Assembly: GCA_019279435.1 (NCBI GenBank)
Contig: JAAALK010000285.1
Span: 64,528,865-64,592,864, forward strand
Direction: 5' to 3'
DNA from: Zizania palustris
Taxonomy: Eukaryota; Streptophyta; Magnoliopsida; Poales; Poaceae
Length of the DNA: 64,000 nt
Shown: piece by piece, positions 32,615 through 43,771 of the stretch
How the letters are laid out: each line of letters begins with the position of its first letter
Numbering within the stretch: the stretch's first letter is position 1
Position numbers and translations under genes: made by a program
Notes under the pieces: model-generated
The model's database searches: none
The model's input: only the letters and a program-made list of their open reading frames with translations
What the model was told of the DNA's origin: nothing

Positions 32615-33354
32615 TGTAACACCCCTAATTTTCAAAAGGTAAAAATAAATCAAGAAATAATGATTTTCTAGAAAATGATTTATTTTGATTTTCTATAAAG
32701 CTAAAAATTCCCAAATAAATAAAACGTAGAGAAATAATTCAAATCATGATCTGAGAAAATTATATTATGTTCTTAAGACCAAGATGTAATTTTGGGAATT
32801 TTTACAAATTTTTATAACCTTTGCTTCTAGCTCATAATTTATAAACCATTTTCTGCAATTATTTTTATTCAGAAAAGAATTTTAAATAGCATTGGGCCGC
32901 ACCCCCCCTTTCTCCCTCGACAGGCCAGCCCAGCCCAATAACCCCACACCCCCTCACTGACACATGGGCTCTGCATGTCAGCCTCCCTCCTCTCTCTCAC
33001 GCTCGCCCACAACCCCTCCCTCTTTCTGCCCTCGTGACCCCCCTGTCATCGTCGACCATTGCAGCCTCGCCCTGTGCCCGCCACTGATAGTGGCCCCACC
33101 CTGTTAGCTTCGTTTTCCTCATGCCATCGCCCCCAAATCACGCCGGCTGAACCCTAGCCGTTGCAATCTCATTGATGCTGGCCCTCTCCCCTCGAATTGA
33201 TGCCCGGCCTTTACTCACCATCAATCGGCAAATGTTTCCCCTTGGATCCCATCACAGTTAAGCCTCGCCATCGCCGTAATCGCACGTTCAAACACCTCAC
33301 TAGAGCAATAACCCCCCCTCGGATTTCCTTTTATTCGCCCCCTCCTTCACTTCT

Positions 33355-33375
33355 CGACGCCCTATATAAAACCCC
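33355..33375 (+). promoter_or_regulatory. TATA box of unit S (first)
   Basis: CCTATATAAAACCCC on plus, followed by a C-rich leader with CCGCGTTCGGTCCTCGC, the usual form of a grass LTR promoter. Confidence 0.6.
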
Positions 33376-36059
33376 CCACTTGCCACCGCGTTCGGTCCTC
33401 GCAAGAATTCATAGCCACGCCCAAACAAAGTGCCCATAATTCATTTTTAGCGCCGCCCCTCTGTTCCGCCTCTAGCCACTGCTCGCCGTCGCTGGAGCCC
33501 ATCCCCACCACCGTCAACCACACCTCCCTGACCACCGTCATCCCCCCCGACCTCGGCCACCCCTCCGTCCCCGCTGAAGACAACCGGAACACCATCCCCA
33601 CCGATGACCCAAACTACTTCACCAGCCTCGCTCATCGTCGGCCACAACCCGTCGACCCCAAGCCATCGCACCAGTACAATCGAGTTCCCCTCGCCACCCT
33701 GATTCCATTTCCCGCGTCATAGAGTAGTCTTAGTCTTCGTCATCGCCGCTAGCCCACCGCCACCCCTCTTCTGTTGCTAGAGAAGATGACCGGCACGTGT
33801 AATTACCCATGCCATGTCAAATTCGATCACCGCCGTTCGATCAGATCCGAGCGATCGATATTAAAACCTGACTGGGTTCAATCTGGACCATCCATTCGAT
33901 CGAATTGTTTTAAACTTTAAAAATTCATATCTTCTTCAAATTAACTCCAAATTTTACCATTCAAATTCTAGAAAATTTATCTTTTTATTCTATACATGGT
34001 TAGCCCATAAAAATTATATGTTTGTACTATTTATTTTATTGTTTTTAATTGTTTATTGTTCTCGTTATGTGTGCCTAGAAGATTACGACACCGTCGAGGA
34101 GCCCGGATATTTTCCCGAGGTTCCACCTTCATCAATTGTAGAACAAGGCAAGTCACCACCCCATTTTTGAGCATATTGAACCCAGTTTTAATTAAATATC
34201 GCTAAAATCCATATGTTATAAATGCATTAGTCAAATTAAATGTCTTACATTATATTTATTAGATCCCCGACCTGGATGTGCAAACCCAAGTCATGCTATT
34301 GCACCTAAATTCCTGGTTACCATTATACTTAGTATTATTAGTAGTGTCCAAAGTATCGACACAACTGCTATAGGTTAAAAATGAGTCGTAGATACTTGGA
34401 TTCGGCTATATGGTCCCCGTATATTCCCTCATCTCTGGTATTCTGTTGGACTTGGAGTTTGGCTAAGCATGTTAGCTTGGTGGTTTCCGGGTGCAAGCAA
34501 GGGCATTGGTTAGTTGCACCCTAGGCACTATAAGGACCGGTATGCGGGATCCCTCGGCAAGCATTTCCGTACCAACCACAAGTCTAGTGGGTAAGTCCTA
34601 CCTAGAGGTATGGGACGTTCCAACTTGAGGCACTATGTGGAGAGGGGCAAGTAGCACTTGCGGGTGACTTGTATCATGTGGCACAAAATGGGGCGCGACG
34701 TTGGTCCAGTGCGCTGGCGTGCCGGTGAAACCTATAGTGTGTCATTGGGTTGAAGCGTTTCATGCTAAAGGTTTTGGCATGAGTTCATGTGACTTGGGTC
34801 ATCTGAACACACTACGGTGTGTAGGAATAAGTGCCTTGTGGGTACAGTGGTACACCTCTGATCAGAGTTTAAATATTTTCGAAAAGCCAAGCCCACGGTC
34901 AAGGGCGGGTTGCATGACATCCCACGGTTAGTTTATACTCGTGAGTGTTGCATGATGATGTGGCATGTAAGGACTATTGAGCGAGGAGTACCGCTAGTGC
35001 TCCTTGAGTTAGAAGATGTTGCATTATTCATGATTTATTATTCTGAATAATTAAACTTGACACATATTAAATGCTGCAACGTAAAAATGTACTTTTCCGC
35101 ACTTTAAACCATTACCTTCCCATGTTGTTATCCTACATTATTATTGAATTTCCCGGTGGCTTGTTGAGTACTTTTGTACTCATACCCATTGAAAACCCAC
35201 TTCAGAGACGGTCTACTACGATGAGGATGGTCTGAAGTAGCGACCTAGTCAAGGACGTGAGACTGGAAGAGATGTTCATCCCGAGGATTATTTTACTAGT
35301 TTTTTTATATTGGTATCTATGTAATAATGTGGTCTGCAAACCACGAATGATTGTCATATGTACAATGTCATGTTGTGAAACCAAGGGTGGTTTTGGTCTG
35401 GATGATGAGTAATTGACAAGGATGAGCGGTTGAGCGATGGAGTGTTGGTTGAGTGCATCGAGGCGTTCGATGTAAAGTTGAGGAATGGTTGCCGAGGTTT
35501 CGATGGTGCATCACGTTCTTGTTTTGGCTTGTCTTGGATGTGCAGGGTGGAGATGCTGACCGACTGTCGACGGCGAGTGATCAAGGGTCAAGCGGGGAGC
35601 TTGATGCCGGAGGATCAGGGAGGCAAGGCAAAGTTGGCGAAGATCTCAAGAGTGCACGAAGAGACCGAGCAAGACTTAGACGGACGGCTGACTACGACGG
35701 CATGACGACCGGGTCTGCGAGAGGGAGGCCAGGGCAAGCATTCAGGTGGCTCGAGGGTATCGAGAGTGGAAGTGACTTGATGGCGCTCGGAGTCGCAAAG
35801 CGGTGTCGCGAGTCGAAGGGTTGAGAGGCTTTGTCGGTTTTTGCTGAAAACCATCACAAATCTATTTTTGTTGATTTCAATAGTTTGGAGTTCTTTTTGC
35901 TTTGAGTCAATGTGTAATAAAAATTTGAGAGTCTAGAGTAATTGTACTACTTTGGTATATTTTTCAGAATATCCTAATTCTGAAAATATATTACAAGGAA
36001 TAGGACTTTTGTGTAATTTTCAATTCTAGAGGGTTCTTTTTAGAAAATACCCTCCATGG

Positions 36060-36080
36060 TTGGCCTATAAATAGGGGACC
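36060..36080 (+). promoter_or_regulatory. TATA box of unit S (second)
   Basis: GCCTATAAATAGGGGACC on plus, the consensus form of plant LTR TATA boxes, 2.7 kb after the first. It may mark the true start of the retroelement transcript or a nested LTR remnant. Confidence 0.5.
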
Positions 36081-38400
36081 ATATCCATGGGTAGGTGGGG
36101 GATTTTTTGGCTGTCTTTTGGCTGAATCAAATATCAATGTTATACACATTTTGGCTGCTCTTGCTGTTTTGAGTTAAATCTGGGCAACACTATTCACAAT
36201 CTGGGACAAAATGAACAGTGCAGCGATGGATTAATGAATTCCCAGCACAGGTCCGTTTTGTGACTGGATTCAATCTTGTGATGTATTGTTTGGTGATTTG
36301 AGTGCAGAACTTGGTATTGAAGTTTATACAACTTTTGTTGTACATGATTTGAATGTTCCAATTTCGAAAGTTGCAACTGATTTCTGTGATTTCTTCTTAA
36401 TTATTTTGCTGATCAAACAAGGCATCACAGTTCTGGAATTTAACTCTCGCTGAAATGGTTCAGTTTTTGTGTAGCACTTTACATGTTTGATGAAATGTTG
36501 CTCTTGTTGTTCATCATCATCTTGGCTGCCATTTTTGAGGTTTGATTCAGAAAACCAGAATATTATTCAAAATTTATCTACTGGTTTGTCTTATCTATCT
36601 CTTGCACTGTTCACTGGTATTTTCCTGCACATCCTTCAACACATGGATCTCAGGAATCTGCTGAAGTTTTTGCATCTGGTTTTAAGTGCTTCTTGCCGTG
36701 ATTAAGTACAGGAGTCAACACTGTAGTTTTCAGTATTGTGATAATCTTGATCTGCTTGCAAAATTAGTACCTCCTTCTGTCATCTGGATCAAATTAAAGA
36801 TATGAGTCAGTTTTATTTTAGCTGATCATTGTTGCTGTGAATTTTCTGCACAGTTATGCATATTGTTTTATCTGGTCAGTGTATTGCCATCTATGCCAGG
36901 TGTTGAGATCCAGATATTTTTCATGCCAACTAGTATGTTCAGTTTCTTTGGAGTCAATGTGCCTGGCTGATTTTCTTTCTCTTCATCCATCACACTTGTT
37001 CTGATCTGTCATCCAAAAGAAATCTGTATTGCTACACCATCATGCTGCTACAATTTTGCCAGATGCGCTACAGTCAAGATTATTTATGAGAACACATGAT
37101 TGACAGATTAGATTATATGAACCATTCCTTGTTTGTTGCTGTTGAGAACAGATGGACATTTGTGTTTAGCTCTGAATTCTCCTGATATACTGTTTGATGA
37201 ACTGAAATAGTATTTTGAGTAGTTTCACTAGCTTGAGTTAATTTTAGATATCTCTATTAGTTCTGTGGATCCACAGTGAATGTTAGTTTTATTAATCTGT
37301 CTAGAATATGTTTACTTATCAGGGCACATTGCTTTAGAATTGATTCTGTTTAGTATACTGAAAAATTGAATTCAGGTTCTATTTAGTTTCTGAAAAACTG
37401 CTTGTCACTGTTCTTGTCAAGTTTATTCTGCTCTGAATATTAGTCTTCTAAATGTGTTGTTTCAGTTTAGCCCTTTTTGATTGAAGTAGTAATCAAAAGG
37501 TTATCAAGTGTCCAAGTTCAGCTATTATTGAAACATTTTCAGAATAGGTGTCATGCAGTGTTCAAAGTCTGAAGTATAGCTGAAGTTGTCTGATTTGAAT
37601 GTTCTAGGAACGTTGCAATAATTATTCTGATATTGAGTTAAGATTGATTCTATTTGGTTGTCTGAAAGAATGAATACTTAATCAGTCAGTTTGTTTGAAA
37701 ATCTGAAGCACTGAAATTGAGTGTTCTGAATATTCAATTTTTAAATTCAGCACAGTTTCAGATTTGAAACTGTTTTTACTGTTCATTGTCCAGATTGTTT
37801 CAGAAGTATTTAGAAATTGTCCTAATTTTGTAATCTGTTTGGAGGTGTCTGATTTGAATTGAATCTGTAATTTGAAATCTGTTTTGAATTTGAACTTTGA
37901 ATTCTGAATTAAAACTGAATTTGTATACTATTCATCGTCCAGATTTTGTCAAAAGTATTGAGTGTACAATTGGGATTAAATTCTATAAAGCCATTTCAAA
38001 TTGTGCATCTCTGTGTTTTCTGAATCTCTAAAACCTGTCGGGGCTTCAATGATCGACACCTTCCGGTCGACTGTTCATTTGTCGATATAGCAGCTGTAGT
38101 TCGGAGTTTCAAATACCAACAATACAGATCGAATGTTCAAACTTCGATTTGATCTGAACTAAATTTTGAAACACGCTTTTGCTCTGATTTGCACTGTTTG
38201 ATTCAGACTTGAAATTTGAATTTTGTAAAGGTGCGTTGGGGTGTTTTGAACAGGCCATCATATTCGCGAGAAATTGTAGAGGCACCCATTTACCCCCTCT
38301 AGTCGCCATTCCGATCCCACACATGTGATGGACATCTTGTTATTATTGTTTTTCTTTGGAATTCAATAAAGTCCCGAATTTATTAATTTTGGGCGCTACA

Positions 38401-38575
38401 CCTCCTTTGCTTGTCGGCGCTTGTTCTCGCACCGACTACATTGACACCAGGTATTACCACGTCCATTCTACATAGCAAATATCGTCTCTAAGAATAATTC
38501 AGTGTTCTTGATCTAATCCATGGTCACCTCGCCCTGGATAGGACGACCCGTGTACATCCACTCACGATCATCCAT
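38401..38575 (-). pseudogene. CACTA TNP2 transposase N-terminus (transposase-associated domain)
   Basis: Starts at ATG 38575 with MDDREWMYTGRPIQGEVTMD, the conserved beginning of the plant transposase-associated domain, followed by an in-frame TAG at codon 21 (38513-38515). Cys-rich wording (CQCSRC) follows up to the S insertion at 38400. The rest is at 32330-32614. Confidence 0.88.
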
Positions 38576-38671
38576 CTTATACTAAACTAGGAAACAACAC
38601 CTATGTTTAGGGGTTAGCGGGAAATGAGATGCATCTAAATGTCTAATAGGTAAGGATAGGTCCTAATCCCA

Positions 38672-38879
38672 CTAGAGGATGCGTAGATTGAGCTAGTTTT
38701 CATGCTTTGTTCCGATCCGACCCAAGATTTTGGCAGCACCTCTCTGCTATTCTCCAAACGCACATCTCGACAACATGCCAAGAGGATGTGCATTCGGAGA
38801 ACAACAGGGAGGTGTTGTCGAATCCCTGGGTAATATCAGAATGGAGCATGAAAATGAGCTCAATCTACATATCCTCTAG
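38672..38879. repeat. Long imperfect hairpin in CACTA upstream region
   Basis: Arms 38672-38766 and 38785-38879 are each 95 bp, with an 18-nt loop. By hand alignment they pair at 73 of 95 positions without gaps; most mismatches are transitions. The arms begin CTAGAGGAT and end ATCCTCTAG. It could fold into one stem in either transcript strand. Confidence 0.85.
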
Positions 38880-39655
38880 CTATCCAAGAAATGTGGATAG
38901 ATCAAAATAGTTATGGCCACACATATGCAAAGATATGCATATTCCAAACCGTAACTTTTCTGAACAGGAGACGCTTAGGTTATGCGGCAATAATTAGAAA
39001 ATATAAAAAAATTGAGAACATCTCCTCTCTAATATGTAGCAAAACTAACATAACCTACAAAAAACAATGCACAATGGCCACAAATAGTACAACATGATGG
39101 CTAACATCCACATACACGCATATTAATCAACACAAGCATAAAGATATAAAGATATATATCAATTATAGCATTAAAATTGTACCTAAAACATGTATAAGCA
39201 TGTATTTATATTAATCTACTGAACATGCATGAAAAAACATGTCACAAAACATATTAATCAATCTTGTTCAACCAAAATATTAATCCTATGGTCGACCATT
39301 ATCGGTAGGGGTTTAGACGAGATGAGAACGACAGAGCTAAGATGGGGATGGTGACGCCGGTAGGAAAGCGCTGGCCAAACTAGTTCTATGTAAGAATCAA
39401 CAAAAATATTAGTTATAAGATGGACTAATTATAAAATGTGAGACACTAAACTAAACAAACTAAAATTATAAATTGTGAGACACTAAACTAAACAAAAAAA
39501 TATAAAATGTAAGACACTAAACTAAACAAACTAAATTAAAAACATTAATACACTAAACTAAACAAATTTAAATAAAATTATGGAGAAATAAGCAAACACT
39601 AAACTAAACAAATTTAAATAAAATTATGGAAAACTAAACATGGTATAATATAATA
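38880..39655 (-). other. CACTA 5' intron/upstream region with a TAAACTAAAC minisatellite
   Basis: No gene. From 39440 to 39610 a short motif (GACACTAAACTAAACAAAC and variants) recurs about six times in AT-rich sequence. This array is duplicated at 41885-42110. Confidence 0.6.
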
Positions 39656-40010
39656 CCTTGTAGGGGCGTCGGTGAGATGAAGACGGCGGACTGAGATGAG
39701 GACGGCCCGAGGGAGTACCGGCGGCCGATGATGTGCGAGGTGAGGGGGGCCAGCGCCGGCGGTGAGGGCGAGCCGCGGGGAGCGGAGAGAGAGGTGGGAG
39801 CAGGGCGGCGCCATCGGATGGAGGCGGCGGGGAGCGATGGGAGCGGGGCAATGTCATCGGATGGGGGCAGCGGGGGGGCTAAGGTGGTAGAATGTACAGG
39901 CACCGGTGGAGTGTGGCTGGAAACTAGGGCGAGCGCGAGCGGGTGGTCTGGGCGTAGTAACCGGTGCACCCAGATCTGATCCGCTTTTACCATAAAATAG
40001 ATTCGTCGAG
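39656..40010 (-). promoter_or_regulatory. CACTA GC-rich leader exon candidate
   Basis: Minus-strand GC-rich stretch ending at a good splice donor (CCTACAAG|GTATTATA near 39657), between the subterminal repeats and the transposase start. Frames through it are Pro/Ser/Arg-rich with no domain, so I treat it as an untranslated first exon. It is copied at 42110-42411. Confidence 0.5.
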
Positions 40011-41547
40011 TGCGAAATTGGGAGGCACTCGACAAATGTTTTTTTATTTTTTAAAAGAGTCTTTGCCAAGTGCCATGTCAGTAGGCAGTCGGCAAAGTTT
40101 TTTTAATTTTTTGAATACGAGCTTTGCCGAGTGCCAAGGCTATTTGCACTCGACAAACATTTTTTTAAAAAAAATGGACCTAAAATAGAAAAAATACTAT
40201 AAAAAATTCCAATTTTTGGCATGATATAAGATTCATTGAGTTTTCATCCTAGGAAATGTTCTAAGTTTAAATAAATATTAAACTATCGATTTGTTTTGAA
40301 ACATAAGCCATCCCTTCACTAAACTCTAAAACATCCTCTAATATTCTCTTATTTCTAAACATCATACATGAAATCTTTCTCTAAACATTTTTACCTTTTT
40401 ATCACAGAATCTATGTATGATATAATAATACCATGTCAAGTTTTAGAAATTTTTGTTCGTTATTTAATGCACACATGCAGTTCAAAATTTGCATCTTTCA
40501 ATTAAAATCTTATAAACAAATTTAATTAACTAAAAATAGCAAACTAGCCGTAAAAATGCCAATTTTTGGTATGGTATAAGATACATTGGGTTTTAGTAGT
40601 ACAAAAAGTTTTAAGTTCAAACAAAGATTTAAATATCGATTTGCTTTTAAACCAAACTCATTCCATCCCTAAACTCCTAAACCTTCTCGAAGATTCTCCA
40701 CTTTCTAAACGTCATACATGAAAGCTTTGTCGAAATATTTTCAATTTTTTATCACAGTATATATGTATGATATAATAACACCATATCAAGTATCATATTT
40801 TTAAGGCTTCAATTTAAATTTCTATAATTAAAGAACCATTAAGCTCCATGTTGCCGGTCGAGTGTCGCAACTTAGATTTTTTAAAATTTAGTTATATTTA
40901 GTGGTAAAAGATTAAAAATGGACTCGTGGACATATTATATGATTTTTCTACAATTTTTAGTGAATATTTCATGTACATTTAGATAAAATTTGACCTAATT
41001 CAAATTAAATCCTAGAAACATGATTAATTAATTAAAATAGCAAACTCACTCATAAAAATATGAAAATTTTCCATGGATTAACACATGTTGAATTATGATT
41101 GTAAAACAAATTTCAAGTTCAAAACATGTTTACAATGTGATATGGGCTTAAATTATATTCTCACATGAAATAATTGATATTTCATCTTTGTCGAGTGTTT
41201 TTTAAATAACACTCGGCAAACCCGGTCACTTGGATACGTGGCACACACCTTTGCCGAGTGCCAGGGTTGGCACTCATAAAATTCTATAGTTTGCCGAGTA
41301 TCCGCTAGTGACACTCGGCAAAGCATATCATTTCCTGATCCGTTATGATGTCGTCAGGACCACTAAAGGAGCGGTTTTTCGAAACGTTTGCCGCGTGTCT
41401 TTGACATGGTACTCGGCAAATATTAACGTACACTGAATGTGACATGTTTGCCGAGTGTATTTGAGTGTACACTCGGCAAACCAGTACCCAATGGAATGCA
41501 CTCGGCAAACCTTTAGGCACTCGACAAACTTGTTGTTTCTGGTAGTG
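40000..41547. repeat. CACTA subterminal repeat region
   Basis: Roughly fifteen copies of TTTGCCGAGTG or its complement CACTCGGCAAA, with variants, in both orientations. They cluster at 40000-40165 and 41190-41525, as expected for transposase-binding subterminal repeats of grass CACTA elements. A diverged tandem duplication (about 350 bp) lies at 40198-40800. Confidence 0.88.
41529..41547. repeat. CACTA right terminal inverted repeat
   Basis: Reads CTTGTTGTTTCTGGTAGTG on plus, that is CACTACCAGAAACAACAAG from outside in. This is the canonical CACTA end. Confidence 0.92.
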
Positions 41548-41884
41548 GGAGGCAGCGGCTCCATAAATCAAGGCGAAGGAATGATAAAAGCAAAAGAAGC
41601 TATTAATAATGAGAAAAAGTCCAAGGAGCTAGCGAACCATTTAAAATGCCTCGCTTACCTGGAGAAGAGCCTCTACGGCAGCCACGGTAAGGTCTCTGTT
41701 GCCGTAGCGACTCAACTGCGCTACCAAGTCACTTCTGCTACCAAGTCACTTCTTGCGAGGCCTTCGTCGCCCCGGAGGTACCGAGACAACATTTCTCCAA
41801 CAGACACCCCCGGCGAAAGGAATGGCCTCAGCAAAGGCACTCGGCTGGTGGGTGCCTCTATAGTAGGGCTCCGCTCCATGACCT
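41548..41884 (+). other. Non-repeat-like segment outside the CACTA end, possible exon fragment
   Basis: A plus-strand open stretch (MIKAKEAINNEKKSKELANH, CLAYLEKSLYGSHG) ends in a donor-like CACG|GTAAGG near 41684. Composition differs from the flanking AT-rich repeats. I do not recognise the protein. It could be a host exon fragment at the old insertion site or captured sequence. Confidence 0.4.
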
Positions 41885-42411
41885 CTAAAATTATAAATTG
41901 TGAGACACTAAACTAAACAAACTAAAATTATAAAATGTGATACACTAAACTAAACAAAAAAAATATAAAATGTAAGACACTAAACTAAACAAACTAAAAT
42001 TAAAAACATTAATACACTAAACTAAACAAATTTAAATAAAATTATGGAGAACTAAGCAAACACTAAACTAAACAAATTTAAATAAAATTATGGAAAACTA
42101 AACATGGTATAGTATAATACCTTGTAGGGGCGTCGGTGAGATGAAGACGGCGGACTGAGATGAGGACGGCCCGAGGGAGTACCGGCGGCCGATGATGTGC
42201 GAGGTGAGGGGGGGCCAGCACCGGCGGTGAGGGCGAGCCGCGAGGAGCGGAGAGAGAGGTGGGAGCAGGGCGGCGCCATCGGATGGAGGCGGCGGGGAGC
42301 GATGGGAGCGGGGCAATGTCATCGGATGGGGGCAGCGGGGGGCTAAGGTGGTAGAATGTACAGGCACTGGTGGAGTGTGGCTGGAAACTGGGGCGAGCGC
42401 GAGCGGGTGGT
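41885..42411 (-). mobile_element. Second CACTA fragment, copy of 39455-39958
   Basis: Near-identical to the minisatellite and GC-rich leader of the main CACTA element, with small indels. It has no transposase or terminus. It joins copia X2 sequence abruptly at about 42411. Confidence 0.85.
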
Positions 42412-42693
42412 CTTGGCGAGGCGCTTCACCGTCGGCAGCCCCTTTGTCCTCCTCTTCATCCGAAGAATCCTCATGGGACCCTCTGCTACTATTACTGCTA
42501 CTATCTTCACTGCTACTAGAGGACCCCTTTGCTTCATCAGCATCAAGACTCATTTCTTCAAATCCGGCAACATCTAAAGGAGAAAAAAGCATTCAAAGAT
42601 AAGTTAAAATGAAGGCATAAAAAATGACCAAGGCAGAGGAGTACCTTCATTTTCCTCTACAACAGGGGACAAGTCTAGGTATTCCGAAGCCAT
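42411..42693 (-). pseudogene. Copia X2 leader ORF, 5' end, with probable 71-nt intron
   Basis: Begins at ATG 42693 (MASEYLDLSPVVEENE), 330 nt from the PBS. A GT-AG interval at 42574-42644 (GAAG|GTACTC to CTCCTTTAG|A) would join it in frame (phase 1) to VAGFEEMSLDADE and a Ser/Asp/Glu-rich run. It is cut at 42411 by the CACTA fragment. It may be the start of X gag; too little remains to assign a domain. Confidence 0.45.
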
Positions 42694-43022
42694 GAAATTC
42701 TCTGCAAAACAAAGTTAGGCTAGCAATCTACAAATGATTTGATTCTGGATCTGAAAAACCCGGGTCAGCAAGCTTAGTTCTGCAAAATCGCGTGGGTCAG
42801 AACTTTCGATCAATATCGGAATCCCGCATTGCAACAATTGCCTTCTATATCAAATCATTATTCAACATCGGAACATCCGATCAATATCGGAACTTCTGAT
42901 CCACCATCAAAACTTCTGATCACATCGAAACTTCTGATCTGCCGTGGACAGAAATAGATCAAATCTGTTTTCCACCATGTATCTCCATACATGAGGGATC
43001 CAGATCGAACACTACGCACGTC

Positions 43023-43035
43023 GGCTATGATACCA
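43023..43035 (-). other. Copia X2 primer-binding site
   Basis: Minus strand TGGTATCATAGCC, initiator tRNA-Met type with one change, one base from the LTR at 43037. Confidence 0.78.
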
Positions 43036-43036
43036 C

Positions 43037-43771
43037 TATTGGGGAATTGGGGAGCTACGCTAGTCGGTAAATTCAAAATTTTACGCCCTAGGTCCAAGTC
43101 TCATGCGCATGTGAGATCATAGATTGGTACCTTCTAGCACACAACGCGCTAGGTGCAGCGGAAGAATATGTTGGAGCAGCGCATCATGCCTCTCCTCGCT
43201 TCATCCTTGGCATCCTTCGCCGATCCGATCGATGAAGATGACGTAGTCATTCACATGTAGATGTACACAAGCATCGCTATTGCAGCAATGCCTCCACAGA
43301 GTCACGTACATGGATGGAGTACCTCCCACGGCAGTGTGCTAGCACAACACGTGAGAGACGGGGATCCTTGACCTCAACATTTGAGATCAAGAAGGGGAGG
43401 AGAGAAATCTTGGGTGGCTAGGTCTAATCTAGGCTTATTGCTTGCCCCAAGACATCCTCCTCCTCTCCTTATATAGGGCTGAGAGCCCCTGGGTCGTTCT
43501 AATCCCAAAACCCTAAAAACCTTAACAGATCCAATCTATTTGCCGATGTCGTAACTCCCGATCCTGCATCAGAACTTCCGACAGGGTATTTTAGGTCTCC
43601 TGATACAGTACGACACGCAATAGATCCAATCTGTTATTGCCCACCTCGGAACTTCCGATACCATATCGGAGCTTCTGGCTCGTCAGAACTTCCGATACCA
43701 TATCAGAACGTCTGAAGCAACAACTGCTCTCTGTATCGAGACCAAAAATTAACCGAAACTTCTAATACTTC
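43037..43771 (-). repeat. Copia X2 LTR, first part
   Basis: Aligns with the X1 LTRs. It stops at 43771 where gypsy Y begins and resumes at 60607. TATA (TATATAAGGAG on minus) near 43467. Confidence 0.88.

Larger units (their letters stand above)
32615..38400 (+). mobile_element. Unit S: 5.8 kb LTR-like insertion (solo LTR or noncoding element)
   Basis: Begins TGTAACACCCCTAATTTT, ends TTTGGGCGCTACA, and is flanked by an exact CCTCC duplication (32610-32614 and 38401-38405) inside the CACTA transposase gene. These ends are typical of a class of grass gypsy LTRs. I found no second copy of either end, no PBS and no gag or pol, so a solo LTR is the simplest reading. Contents: C-rich leader-like stretch 32890-33720, a plus TATA box (CTATATAAAAC) at 33362, a second (CTATAAATAGG) at about 36066, an AT-rich region 36100-38040, and AATAAAG near the end. 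Short ORFs inside show no domain. Confidence 0.75.
7025..41547 (-). mobile_element. CACTA (En/Spm, TNP2-type) DNA transposon, heavily interrupted
   Basis: Minus-strand TNP2-type transposase pieces, a second ORF and a right terminus. The right end at 41529-41547 reads, outward in, CACTACCAGAAACAACAAG, and is preceded by a dense array of TTTGCCGAGTG/CACTCGGCAAA repeats. The transposase is broken by copia X1 (10425-32329) and by unit S (32615-38400); removing both with one copy of each target duplication restores colinearity. The left terminus is not in view; copia A abuts it at 7024. Confidence 0.9.

Noticed and set aside
33197..33671. Pro- and Gly-rich ORFs on both strands in the C-rich part of unit S
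   Set aside because: C-rich leader gives open frames on both strands; TATA box at 33362 suggests untranslated LTR leader.
35453..35824. 123-residue plus-strand ORF in unit S
   Set aside because: No recognisable domain, GC-rich repeat context, competing frames of similar length.
40000..41520. Regularly spaced short repeats considered as a CRISPR array
   Set aside because: Repeats occur in both orientations with irregular spacing next to a CACTA terminus in a plant genome; they are subterminal repeats.
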